Positions 45,497 through 56,439 of a DNA stretch of 64,000 nt are shown piece by piece. Source of the DNA: Blastobasis lacticolella (lineage: Eukaryota; Arthropoda; Insecta; Lepidoptera; Blastobasidae); the NCBI GenBank assembly GCA_905147135.1, contig LR990039.1, positions 34,593,708 to 34,657,707 of the forward strand, read 5' to 3'. Numbering within the stretch: the stretch's first letter is position 1; each line of letters begins with the position of its first letter. The notes under the pieces were generated by a model, which was given only the letters and a program-made list of their open reading frames with translations, ran no database searches and was not told the DNA's origin. The translations under genes were made by a program, and so were the position numbers.

Positions 45497-45661
45497 ATAA
45501 AGAAAAGATACTTACCTCAAGTGGCCAGCACTTGACGTGAACAGAACTACTGGGATTTCAATTCCCATTTGTTCTCTGAACAGAACTAATGGTAAAAAAA
45601 ATCCCAGTAGTTCTGCCGACAGAACTACTCAACAGAACTAGTGGGAATAAAGGGATTTATA

Positions 45662-46415
45662 ATGTAGATGCAACGACGTTAACAAGAGTGTCGCCCTGAC
45701 CAAATGTCAATGTTGTATTAATGAATGTGACAGCATACAGGTAGGGTATGTTAGTGTTGTATCGGCAATAATGAGGGTCGCCCAGCCGAATGCCGGTATT
45801 GTATCAGCAGTTAGATTTCAAAGTGTCATATTTCTCCACAACTCTAGCTACTGTTGCGTGTAAATATTGGTTATATTTACACGCCTGGTGGTTTAGCGTG
45901 GGTGAAGAATTTTTATGTGGCTTTAATTCAAGACATTCTGGTTGATCTTTAAATTCATGAACTTTTTGGGATTGTTTGTAAATACTTATATATGGCCCTT
46001 ATTGTTGTATGAAGAACTTCATTATTATATTATCAGTATTTTGAAAGGAAACTTAATTATTTATCTTCGCATCAAGGTAAAATACCCCTTGGCAGAGGGT
46101 GCCAAACGATTGAAGGTTAGAGCGAAATTATCATATATTTTGATTTTTGTTATTATGAATCTCGGCGATCACTAGGCTGATTGCTCATTGGGTTGTAATA
46201 ATGAATACCCTGACAGCACGCTAAATTGAAACTCTTTATCTCGGTAGCACGCTATCCTTATTATAGTCGTATAATTATAGAGCCGACAAATCACTGAATT
46301 CAAAACTACTACTATATTCTCATTGTTTAGGCCGACAGAAGGCTGTCCCAAAAAGTTAATCCCAGTAACACATTTATATAGATACACACTCACACCCGTA
46401 TCCTACAGGGATGAC
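45662..46415. other. unassigned DNA
   Basis: No supported gene or element. Confidence 0.35.
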
Positions 46416-46420
46416 ACCCG

Positions 46421-46933
46421 TTTGTCCTCGCCACTTTCCGTTCCCGGTGTTCGCTGGTTTCAGGTGGTTCCTTCTAAAACTCCATAAACATCAAAAGAGA
46501 CCACACGAATATTATATGGAGCTAGTGACTACTCATATTTGATATTTATGCGCAACTAGTTCTTACTTTTCCCTACCTTTCGTTCCATGTGTTCGCTAGT
46601 TACCGGTGTCTCCTTCTAAAACCCGATGAGCGTCAAGGAAACCACTTCGAATATGGAGCTAGTGACAACTCATATTTGATATATGCGCAACTTCGTCTTT
46701 GCCCTCGCCACTTTCCGTGCACGGTGTTCGCCTATTTCCGGCATTTGCTTTTAATTCCTGATGAGCATCTAAGAGAATGAATATTCTGTGAAGCTAGTGA
46801 CAACTCAGATTTGATGTTAAGCTTCTTCTTTATTTCCGCTACTTTCCGTTAACGGTGCCGATTTATAAAATCCGAGGAGCATCAAGGAGGCCACTACGAA
46901 ATACGAATATTATCTGGAACTAGGAATTGATGT
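46421..46933. repeat. four-unit satellite-like tandem array (~130 bp)
   Basis: Units start near 46421, 46560, 46694 and 46824. Each has 'cctcgccactttccgt(t/g)', 'cggtgttcgc', a 'ccttctaaaac..gatgagcatcaag' segment, 'gaatatt', 'ggagctagtgacaactca' and 'atttgat'. Divergence is considerable. The last unit is cut short. Confidence 0.8.
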
Positions 46934-46944
46934 TAACGTTACGC

Positions 46945-47530
46945 AGTGAAATCTTCTAGAATCTTCTGATCTGATCTTTAGGCTAAATTTACGGCAAGAC
47001 TTGTCGAAGCCGGACATTAGCTGACCATTAGCGGACAAAACACACGATCTCGGTAACCATAGCGTGGGATACTTTAGTACTGGCTTTGAGCCTAGAAAGA
47101 TTGAAAAGGTTGCCGTCGGTACAAAAACGGATGCGGACATCTTCGAAGCAGTTTGCAATACCTCCATGACTACGACCGCAAAGTACAACGCGAACAGAGT
47201 AGGTGCTATAACGCATCCTTGTTTTACACCACAGGGACGGGGAAAAAATCGGATTGCTCGTCATTGACGGTGACGCAGCACTGCATATCGTCGTGCAAAA
47301 ATCGCAGGAGTTTCACAAAATTCTCCGTGCACCACGTGCGTGCTCCGTGCGTGTATCTTTCCGAGTACCATACAGAGGGCTTCTTGTGGCACGCTGTCAA
47401 AAGCCTTCTCAAGGTCAATAAAGCATAGGTATGTACAAAGGTCTATTCTGTTCTCTGCCCTTCTCTTGCAGTTGACGTACTGAGAATATAGCCTCACATG
47501 TGCCATGTTCAGGCCGGAAGCCAAACTGGA
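46945..47530 (-). pseudogene. LINE reverse transcriptase palm fragment
   Basis: The minus-strand ORF 47261-47524 reads LNMAHVRLYSQYVNCKRRAE, then CFIDLEKAFDSVPQEAL (RT domain with the first catalytic Asp). Shifted frames continue HDDMQCCVTVNDEQSDFFPV, then VLQTAS and VRIRFCTDGNLFNLSRLKAS, where the expected FADD box is garbled to CFVR. A FDKSCRKFSLKI segment follows. There are frameshifts and a deletion of the FADD region. Confidence 0.75.
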
Positions 47531-47569
47531 TTTCCGGCAATAGCTTTTCTGACATTACTATGAGGCGGT

Positions 47570-48148
47570 TTAGTAATTTATTTATTTATTGGAGTACCAA
47601 CAGCTTATAAAACAATTTACATATTATGAGTAGAAACAGTCAAGCCAATTATAGGTACTCGCTGATAGCCTATATATAGTAAAGCAATCAAACACATATT
47701 GCAGAAAAACAACATTAGGATTAAATATAAACGTGGCACCAACGTAAGTTACTTAATATCTAGTTAGATTAGGTAACACTATATATATGAGATAGGATGA
47801 TATGCACATTATAACCGTTCAGGGAATAATCATCAAAGAACGACTGAGTCAGCCGCCTCCTCAGCGACTCGCACTTTGTATTAAATAAATCGACGTCATT
47901 GTCGTTGCACAGTTCATTAAATGCACTACACACACGCCACATGAATGTGTTGCGCCTATAATTTGTAGAAGCATTAGTCAATGAAATTATAAAATTAGAG
48001 CGAATTGCTCTATTTGGGGGTCTAAGTGAAATTTACTTCAGTAGCTGCGGGCTAACAACCACACCGGATGTTATCCTGTAAAGAAAAACTAGATCTGCAA
48101 TCTCACGCCTTTTGAATAGAGGCAGAAGGTACACTGAAGTGCTTCTTA
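47570..48148 (-). pseudogene. Jockey-like LINE, 3' part (ORF2 C-terminus and 3' UTR)
   Basis: It continues the LINE at 49817-50840 after a DNA transposon insertion. Minus strand reads VYLLPLFKRREIADLVFLYR, then RPPNRAIRSNFIISLTN and ASTNYRRNTFMWRVCSAFNE, NDVDLFNTKCESLRRRLTQS, and a stop near 47769. The 3' UTR with 'ggagtaccaacagc' ends in (TTTA)n at 47577. Confidence 0.8.
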
Positions 48149-49815
48149 TAGTTAGGGAGGCGAATAGGGGAATTTTCGGCAATACTCGAGCGTGGCAGTT
48201 TAAGATATGAGAGATACCTTAGACCTAATAGAACAACCTTGTAAAGTATTTAGCTCTATATGTAGTGACGCGCGCCTAGGATAGACGATCAGATTAGTAA
48301 AAAAAAATGGATAGTCTGAAATACTCGAGCGCGTCAGATTAAGATATTGGGGGTTGATTTTAGTGTTTAAAGACTAAATTTAACTAATCTGACGATAAGT
48401 CTTTGACGCCGCCGAGTTATAGGGTCGCGAACTTGTAAAAAAAAAACGTTAATCCGGCATTCTCGAGCGCGATTTTTTTTTATTTTATTTTGAAGAATAT
48501 AATCTAAAACTTACTAAAAATACAAAATCTGCCGGTTTCCGCATGACCGGAAGTGTGGAGGAGCCATTTCGTCTTCCTAAGAACGCGTTACGGCATATAA
48601 GTCGCGAACGATACATTTTACAAAAAAAAAGTTTAAATAAACAAAAAAGGTAATTTTATTACCAGAGCTATACCGACATTGCCTCAGAACTCGGTACATC
48701 GCCAATTTGTGGAGGAATGCTTACAAATCCGACATCACTGACCTTGCACCAACCGATCATGGGTGGAATGAAAATAATAATAAATTCGAGTTCACGTGGT
48801 TTATCGGGAATCAATTGCCCGATGCGTATGAAAATGTTGTTGTATCGCCAGATATTCTGGGCAACGAGAATGACACTGAGGACAGCAATGACGAGACGCT
48901 TGATTCAGGTAATTTTTTGTACTTCTATAATATTCTTTCAACAAAATTACTGAATAGAAATAATTGTTACGGATGTTGCAGGCACTCAGCAGGAAAGAAT
49001 TGTGGATGAGGAGCCACAATATGAAAGTTCCAGTGAAGAAGAAGAAGAAGATGAATTGTATTGAGCAAAAATGTAAAGATCATACATAACAATACAATTA
49101 TAATCCAATTTTTATATCATTTCATTTTTTTATACAATAAATAATACACTCCGTACTACATTTCATCTACATTTACGTTGGTTGTATCTATCGCTTTATT
49201 GTCATTCTTAAATTCCCCATTTTATCAAGGAGAAAGAAAGGAAAAGAAAGAAACCAAAAAACCTTTTTCGGTCAGATTAAGAGAACCCACCAACATTTTT
49301 GTCAGATTAAAAAAATATGCTTTCAGGATACCGAGATAAACCTCCCCTATGAAAATCTGACGCGCTCGAGTATTTCAAAAAAACTTTTTTTTTTTGCATT
49401 TTCAAAAATTCATCGTAACTTATCGTCACGCCGAAATCGTCAGTTTTTTTAAAAGGAGCTTCCTTGGGGCCTACTTAACACCCCTTCCGAAAATCTGACG
49501 CGCTCGAGTAAATTTTTTTTTTTTGCATTTTTGACTACTTTATATGCCTACCCCCACCACGCAAACCGGCAGATTAGTATACCGTTGTTATCAGAGGCAC
49601 TCGGGGCATACGTAGTATGAATATCTGACGCGCTCGAGAATGCCCAAGTAACTGTTTTTTTTAACATTTTTGAAAAACCGTACACGCCAAACCCACCGCT
49701 AAAATGGTTTTTGCCATACGAGCTTTTCTTTTCGAAATTATTTTATCTTTCGATTTTGATAGGTCTCGACGGCGCCGTTGAATTACGCCATTTAGCTACC
49801 TCGCCTCCCTAACTA
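48149..49815 (+). mobile_element. DNA transposon with 15-bp TIRs and mirrored subterminal repeats
   Basis: TAGTTAGGGAGGCGA (48149-48163) is the exact inverse complement of 49801-49815. TA at each edge may be the target duplication. The motif CTCGAGCGCGTCAGATT or a variant occurs at 48185, 48324 and 48462. Its inverse complement occurs at 49354, 49492 and 49623. Spacing is 139 and 138 bp on the left, 138 and 131 bp on the right. The element interrupts a minus-strand LINE and carries a plus-strand gene remnant. The superfamily could not be assigned. Confidence 0.85.
48667..49064 (+). pseudogene. spliced C-terminal gene remnant inside the transposon
   Basis: Exon 48667-48908 follows the acceptor ATTACCAG. 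It reads RYIANLWRNAYKSDITDLAP, then TDHGWNENNNKFEFTWFIGN and DNETL-like acidic sequence. Donor GATTCAG|GTAATT joins to acceptor GTTGCAG|GCACTC. The second exon, 48982-49064, reads TQQERIVDEEPQYESSSEEE, then EEDELY and TGA. The phase agrees. The P-T-x-x-G-W block and acidic end resemble the C-terminus of a protein recurrent in transposon-like sequences of insects and cnidarians. I recall that family from translated sequence only and cannot name it. The N-terminal bulk is gone, so the element is non-autonomous. Confidence 0.6.
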
Positions 49816-49816
49816 T

Positions 49817-50840
49817 TACAGAAGGTTATATATTCTTCAGAACAAAACTTATCACCAGTACGGAAACGCAGAAAACTCTTCTGAATGTTTTCGATACGGT
49901 TTTGATACGTGACATAACATGGATTCCAAACCTGAGACGCGTATTCTAAATGACTTCTTACATAAGTGCAGTATAATACCTTGGACGTCTAATAGCACAA
50001 CGGCTTTTGAGGCCTTAGAAACGACATGATCTATATGACTGTCAAACATGAGCTTTGCGTCATGAATAACCCCAAGACCTCGCACCGTGGTAGTTCTTCT
50101 AATTAACTCTTTTTTAATTGTATAGTCGTACTGTAATGGGTATTTTTTTCGACTGTAGGTAACAATACTGCACTTAGACGGATTCAGTTCAAGATTGTTG
50201 ACACACCAGTAGTGTTCGAACCGGTGAAGGTCCGATTGCAGGGACTCAGCATCAAGTAAGGAGTTAACACTGGCAAATATCTTCATATCGTCCGCAAAAC
50301 ATAGTAAACGTTAGTGGCGGAAGCACTGGTCAATTTATTCACAAAAACTACAAACAATAGCGGACCAAGCAGGGATCCCTGGGGAACACCGGTGGGGACA
50401 GAAACCCATCCAGATATGTAGTTATTAACTAAGACAGCTTGTGACCGATTCTCGATGTAAGAAAAGAACCACCTAAGTAGGTCCCCCCTTACACCAATCT
50501 TGACTAATTTAGAAAGTAACCTGTCATGCGGGATTCTGTCAAATGCCTTACTGTAATCAGTGTAAATGACATCAACCTGTGAACCTCCCTCCATCTCTTC
50601 AGTTAAGATATTATTTAACAAGACCTGATTGGATATCGTCGAGCGGCCCTTAAGGAATCCATGCTGAGTGTCACTGAAAAACTGTTTTAGCATTTTGGAG
50701 ACTATACAAAGTATGGAAATTGGCCGATAGTTGGATACCTCTTTATATACAGGTTTTACGAAAGCCCGATTCCATATATTAGGAACAGTCTTAGCACGTC
50801 ACTGCCGGTATCGCTACAAGATATCAGTTTCAGGCAACCC
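49817..50840 (-). pseudogene. Jockey-like LINE reverse transcriptase, 5' part
   Basis: The ORF at 50283-50693 has SDTQHGFLKGRSTISNQVLL, then DVIYTDYSKAFDRIPHDRLL with the first catalytic Asp, and VSVPTGVPQGSLLGPLLFVV. ORF 49852-50286 has MKIFASVNSLLDAESLQSDL, then NNLELNPSKCSIVTYSRKKY and VRGLGVIHDAKLMFDSHIDH. The FADD box between the two ORFs is interrupted by a frameshift. Upstream, 'RPISILCIVSKMLK' is followed at once by 'QFFSDTQHG', showing an internal deletion of about 20 codons. Confidence 0.88.
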
Positions 50841-50949
50841 TTGTCTAGAAAGAGAAAAAGATAAACATCAGACTGAGTGAACTAAGTAGGTAAACTACTT
50901 TATTATAAGCTATAAATTTACACCTACATACTAATATACACACTATAGG

Positions 50950-51835
50950 CTTCAATATATATAGATAATATACGTACATATTAATTTGATAAAATGGTCG
51001 GCAGAGGACAATGTCAACTAATTGCAAATGGAGAGAAGATGTGCATGCAACTTGGTTTTAAAAGTTGCATGTGACTGCGTGGCGAATATCCTTTGGCAAC
51101 TCGTTCCACAAATGAGCAGCCCTCACTGTGAACGAGTCCCAAAAGTACATAGAGCGTGTAAAAGGTGCCCTCAACGTATTGTCAAAAGTAGAGCGCAAGT
51201 CCCGGACCTGGTCCACCCTCTAAAATTTGAAACTGTCCCTGAGGTAATTAGGGGAGCGGGGTTCGTACAAAACCTTGTAAAGTAGCTCCATAAAATGTTC
51301 GGTTCGACGCAATCTTGTAGGAAGCTACTTAAATTTAGCGCGAAATTCAGAGACGTGATCGAACTTCCGCAACCCATACACAAACCAGATGCAGATATTT
51401 TGCAGGAGGAGATCCTTGTTGAGATCGAGGAAGCAAACATCGGTATAATCTATGATGGGAAGAAGGAGTGATCGCGCAAGCTCAACCTTCGTCTTGGTGG
51501 GAAGCAGATTTTTCCATCTTTTGAGAGATGACGTCGCAGCGAAAACTTACCAGCTCAACTGGGCGACATGATAGGATCATGACAGTGTCGAATCCAAAAA
51601 TATAGGTACCTAGGTTTTACACAACTTCGGTATAAGGACCATTGAAGGTTAATGGCGAGAGATTGTCGTACTTACTTGTTTAGATCCGCCAATAACGATG
51701 ACCTGAGACTTGCTTGGGTTAACTGCAAGTCCATGCGCTGAACTCCATTCGAGAACAGTCGCAAGATCCCTATTAAGTGCGACAACAAATAACTAACAGT
51801 GGGTCGCCAGAATGCGCTCTCCGTTCTTTAAAATT
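50950..51835 (-). pseudogene. second LINE reverse transcriptase C-terminus
   Basis: Minus-strand frames read LATVLEWSSAHGLAVNPSKS, then QVIVIGGSKQ, KNLLPTKTKVELARSLLLPI, DYTDVCFLDLNKDLL, NICIWFVYGLRKFDHVSEFR, TFDNTL and FTVRAAHLWNELPKDIRH. This is the thumb and tail of a CR1/Jockey-like RT from a family different from its left neighbour. Several stops and frameshifts. Confidence 0.78.
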
Positions 51836-51849
51836 TTTTTTGTGGTTTG

Positions 51850-53740
51850 GTACATTTATGCGTTATGAGGTTGCCAAGGAATTTCACTTGAGTTGCACCG
51901 AAAACGCATTTTGCCGGGTTGATGCTATTTCGTATTCTTGAAATTTGGTGAACACTTCACGTAGTTACTTTTCGTGGGCTTCTTCGCTCTCCGAAAATAT
52001 TAAACCATACCACTAAGTCCATACACCAAATCCAGTCCTCTAGTCACCTCGTCAACGAATCGCTGAAAGGTTTAACTAACGTGGCCGAAGGTCATTAATG
52101 GAAATTCGTATAGGCCAAACGTCCAAATTGTTGTTGGGACTCCCATTGCCACTGCCACTATTGGGATTGCCACTGTATACTGGTACCTGATCACGCCTTT
52201 ACGAGATTAAGGGTTAAAAATATTTTGCTTTCAACTAGGTTATGTGTGAATGTATGTGTGTATGTAGCGTAACGAGTACCTTGTCCGGGATCGTGCTAGC
52301 GTTAAGCCTGCAGTAGTTTCTTCTAGTAGTCGGTAGTCTGTTGTCTTTCTTCGGCGCGAGGCACGGGCTTTCTGAAGGTCTTGCAGTGCCGCAGTGCAAT
52401 TTTGCAACATGTCTACAAATTCACATTTTGCAATTTGTAGTTTATCCGGCACTAAACGTTGTGTTGTGCAGTGTATTGGTGGTCCAGGAGTGGTCCGTAT
52501 GTAATGGACCGTATCGTGGCGAGTTGCTCGTGGTGGTAACCCAGGTGGTTTGGTGATATCCGGGTACTCTCGTAGATCGCTGTCCTACTTCGTATCTCCT
52601 AACAGGATCTTGACAGAAGAAACCGTGTCGATGGACAAACATTTGTTTTCAACGACGTAGTTGACTAGAGTTATATAGGACTCAGCTATGAATGCCACAC
52701 GAATAAATCATATACAACTAATCAATAATAATTGTCGAGTAATTGTTTGTTCTGTACGTTGACCACTAGATTATAATAATTGAGTAAGGCAAGGCTGATT
52801 ACGGGGTTCGTGACATCGGCTACCGTGAACTGCTTGCGGTATTCAGGAGTGTCTATAACAGTAGCGTTAGCAGCGTAATTCGTGTGTACTTTGGTCGTCG
52901 TTCTTGTAGCTCCGATCTTGGGAAAGCACAGAGGTCGCTGCCTGTGCCAACGAGAAACCGCATCTTCTTTCGTTGGTCGGTGACGAACAGGCGACCGGAA
53001 CTTGGGCTCAGTCACCATTAACGACTGCCTTTGAGTTTTCCCACTTCGAAGTCGCAAGGTATAGATTGTCGCTTACCCTCGTGTTTGTTGTGGTAACCAA
53101 TAATTTGGAAACTCGTGGTTATAGGTATTACTGAGAACCTTCGCGACGTCTTAATTGGACTCGCCTATTTCCGAAACTAGAACGCGACCTGGGACTACTT
53201 CTTATTGTTGTCAACGCATTGACTTGTTGCGTTAGTTCAGCAAGTTGCCGCTCAAGTCTCTTTGAGGCTGAGCCCTAGCTGTTGTGCTCGATACTTGCGG
53301 GTTTGCGTGTAACTAACTCCATAATACGATTTGCAAGCTTAGCCAAATTCTCCAGGGTTGAATTCTTCTGTAATGCTATCCATTTTGTATTTTCTTTGGA
53401 GATATGTCAATGAACTTTTCTACACCGATAAGCCAGAGAAGGTCGAACACAACATTCGGTGAGTTATTAGCGAAATACGAACGAAGTACGTTACGAAGAG
53501 GTAATTGAAAATAGGATATCCAGTTTGGGCCATCTACACGCCAGTCAAGGCAGCAACCTTGCAGAAATTATAGTCAAACATAAATGCCATAAAATTATCT
53601 TTCCAATAAAGCTAGTTTCACTGATACTAAATACTTTCTCGCCAGATACGCCAACACATAATGAAATTTGGTGCTATCTGTAGTAATGCCCATCAGGAAT
53701 TTGTCCCATTCGGCGCACGAGGTCCACCTATCAACCCATT
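51850..53740 (-). pseudogene. Ty3/Gypsy fragment: gag end, protease region, RT start and palm
   Basis: Right to left on the minus strand: gag-like ITTDSTKFHYVLAYL (about 53690-53640); the protease C-terminal part ENPVISLALLNYYNLVVNVQ-like in ORF 52722-53057; the RT lead-in REYPDITKPP, HYIRTTPGPPIHCTTQRLVP and DKLQIAKCEFVDMLQNCTAA (52640-52330); and RT palm sequence IFSESEEAHEK and LREVFTKFQEYE (about 51990-51900). A large part of the palm including the catalytic YxDD is missing or garbled. No LTRs. Confidence 0.75.
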
Positions 53741-53744
53741 TCTC

Positions 53745-54300
53745 ATTTTGGCTACTTCTCTATCAGTCCACTTAGTAAACCGCCTTTTTCACATCCTGTC
53801 TAATTCTCAATGTGTCTACTCCGCAAACCGTCTACTTGTCAAACACCGATTGAAGTACAACTAATCGAAAAACTGTTTATTCTCAGCTCGCATCCAGTAC
53901 AGAAAGGATTTTAGGTAGGTAGGTACTGAACATTAATTATGAATGCGTATGCAGATAATAAAAAAAAATATCATGATAGTTTGATTTATACCCAAACTTA
54001 ACTTTAAAAAATCCTCTTCTGTCCGATAGAGTTTTGTTAATTATTATCAACAAATATCATTCTTAAGAAAATTTAAACACAAATTAAAACTTCAACCGTA
54101 CTACCTTTTGTAAATACTGTTTGTTATTTCGTTATCTACTAGTTTCTGCAACGCTTTCTTCAAATTTCGATCGAAGGGTATATCACAGTTTTTGCGGTTC
54201 TCTCTTATTTTGTGTGATAATATTCTTTCAATTTTGAAGTTGAAATGGTTAGCCTCTTTACATAATTTATGGAAACCATCGTGGTAAAACCTGCACATTC
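53745..54300. other. unassigned DNA
   Basis: A 65-codon minus-strand open frame (54101-54298) has many basic residues but no recognised motif. Confidence 0.25.
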
Positions 54301-54307
54301 AGGCGAC

Positions 54308-54440
54308 TTAATAAGTAACCATAATCCAATCTGGTCAGGTTCGCCTGGTAGTGCGGTCAGGGAGGTCAGATGGTAGTCGCTCCACTTTATTTACCTGATT
54401 GAAGTAGACCTCGTGCGCCTGAGGGTAATTTTTTAGAGGA
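54308..54440 (+). repeat. interspersed repeat family A, copy 4
   Basis: It reads 'ggtcaggttcgcctggtagt', 'ggtcagggaggtcagatgg' and 'tagtcgctccactttattta', followed by a diverged 'agacctcgtgcgcctgaggg' segment. Confidence 0.65.
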
Positions 54441-55640
54441 ATCATTATTTTTTTTTACGAGAATATTTTGTAGTTTTGATCAAACTATTTAATTATACTC
54501 TTTGTTAAAGAGAACAATTACAATACAATTCTTTAATCACTAATAATGGTTTTAAAAAAGCATAGACAATAATCAAGGTAATTGGCTTGTACTAGTCTCA
54601 TTTGATTTGAAACTTTAAAATATTCATACTTGCATTTTTAATGCCATATTAATAGTCTTCAATATTGTATCTTATAAAGTAAATGATAAAATTTTTATAA
54701 AATCTGCAAATCACAAATGTCATAGAAAATGTAATGAAAATTACGTAATTAGGAATAAAATGGCGCGAAATTGTTACATCCAGTACGGGGCGGGGTCATT
54801 ATTGTCCTTTTAAATTTTGAGATCGTTGCCCACAGCGTGAGCGATCCTTGACTGAGTCCGTGTCAGCACCAGCTGCAATCTCAACTACTCCAGCTACTGA
54901 GAATAACAATGTTGCTTTTATAGTTTCTGAACTATACTCTAATCTAAAACACATCGGGTCATTTAGACCCATCTCCCAGGGGCCAGCAGAGCAACCTCGT
55001 TCATCTTAAAAGTAGTTTTCAAGAGAAATTTTCGAATAATATTCGAAGTTTTTCTCTTTTCAGTCCCAATCTCTTCAATTCTTTATAGCTCTCCGCGCCT
55101 ACTCCTTTTTCCTACTTTCCCTTCTACTATTAACCCTTAAAAAATTGTGAAGTACTTGTCTGTCCATAACTCAGGCCCCTCTTTCCCATTGAGCACTCTG
55201 CGCACGTGTCCAGGGCCCCTGGATCGGTAGGGGGCACCCTAGTTTCTGCCAGGTCACTAAACTATAACCGATATTTATTACCGAAAAAAAAAAACATTCT
55301 GAAAAAGTTTAAGATTAATTAACTGACTACATGTACAATACTTACTTGCTTCTTGTATGTAATGGCAGCATAGTAACTCACCTTCGGATAAAGATGGGAA
55401 ACTTGGGAGCAAAGCGGCGAGCTAAATGAAAAATGACTAGTGGACCAACGGCTCACCTAGCTCCGCTCCACGGTGCGTTATATACCGCGGAGGTACAGGA
55501 GCTCATTTACAAGCTAGCAAAGACGCGGAGCTAAACCGGTTTAGATGTGACAAAGTGTGCTGCCATTAAAAGCCCGGGCAACGTTTTGCTCACAAGGTCC
55601 AACTCTATTAAAGACCGTTAGTGCTGTCATTTCAACGAGC
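54441..55640. other. unassigned DNA
   Basis: No recognised gene or repeat. Confidence 0.35.
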
Positions 55641-55649
55641 TGCCCAACA

Positions 55650-56010
55650 AGGCCAAGAAATTTTTAACGTCACCTTAGCTTCATAATCGCTTATTAACCT
55701 TGGTTGAATAAGCCCGATTAGCCCTGACGAGGTGAAGAGATCTCTGGCCCGTATTAAAAACGGGAAAGCTATTTGCCATGACTGTATGTATACACATAGA
55801 AACCTGGAAAACAAATGTGCGCTAATATTATTCCGCCAATCTATAATGGGAAGGGCGGTGTGCAGGAGTGTGGCAACTATCGAGGTATCACACTGAGCTA
55901 CAAAATGAAGCTATTCGAACGAATAATAGACCAGAAACTTCGACAGAAATGCTCCGTATCAGATTGCCAATACGGCTTCATGCGGGGTGCAGCACAATGG
56001 ATCCGACCGT
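55650..56010 (+). pseudogene. RTE-clade reverse transcriptase N-terminal fragment
   Basis: Plus strand reads EEVKRSLARIKNGKAICHDC, then (after a deletion of about 20 codons) IPPIYNGKGGVQECGNYRGI, TLSYKMKLFERIIDQKLRQK and QYGFMRG. These are the conserved RTE finger motifs. The catalytic boxes are absent. It could pair with the RTE-type C-terminal piece at 57430, though intervening sequence is from another LINE. Confidence 0.8.
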
Positions 56011-56439
56011 TGCCCTCTAAATCTTCTAGAAATCCCACTACAGCAGGAATCAACTTCTGTATTTCGCATTTCTCAACCTGCAGAGGGCCCTCGCAAGTGT
56101 CCTTTAGGAACTTGGTTCAACCTTTGCAAAAAAAATTATATAGCTAAAATTAAACAAAAATTACAAGTTACTTAAAATTACAACATATTCTTACAACATA
56201 CAACTATTGCACAAATAACAATACGTACTTAGTTCTAGTTATTGATAATTTGGACACCTAAACTAAGTAAATGATTTACTTGTGACTGAGGCATCCAGGT
56301 TGGTAGTTATTATATGTAGGTTAATTCTTACATGTATTTTGTAAAACAATAAAGTATTTAAATTGTATGTATAGGTACGAGTACAGTAGGCTGAAATATA
56401 AGCACTAACTATGTACGTACTATGTTTATACTCAAACAA

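Larger units (their letters stand above)
43713..45653 (-). mobile_element. Mutator-like (MULE) DNA transposon with TIRs and 8-bp TSD
   Basis: The left end 43713-43786 and right end 45581-45653 are inverted repeats of about 74 bp; the outermost ten bases are CCTTTACTCC against CCTTTATTCC. Both contain GTTGAGTAGTTCTG, the palindromic AGTAGTTCTG...CAGAACTACT and ACCATTAGTTCTG. GATTTATA flanks both sides (43705-43712 and 45654-45661), the 8-bp duplication expected of MULEs. Inside, on the minus strand, are a FLYWCH-type exon, an intron and a transposase exon. The element looks young by its ends, but the coding sequence has frameshifts near the intron. Confidence 0.92.
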
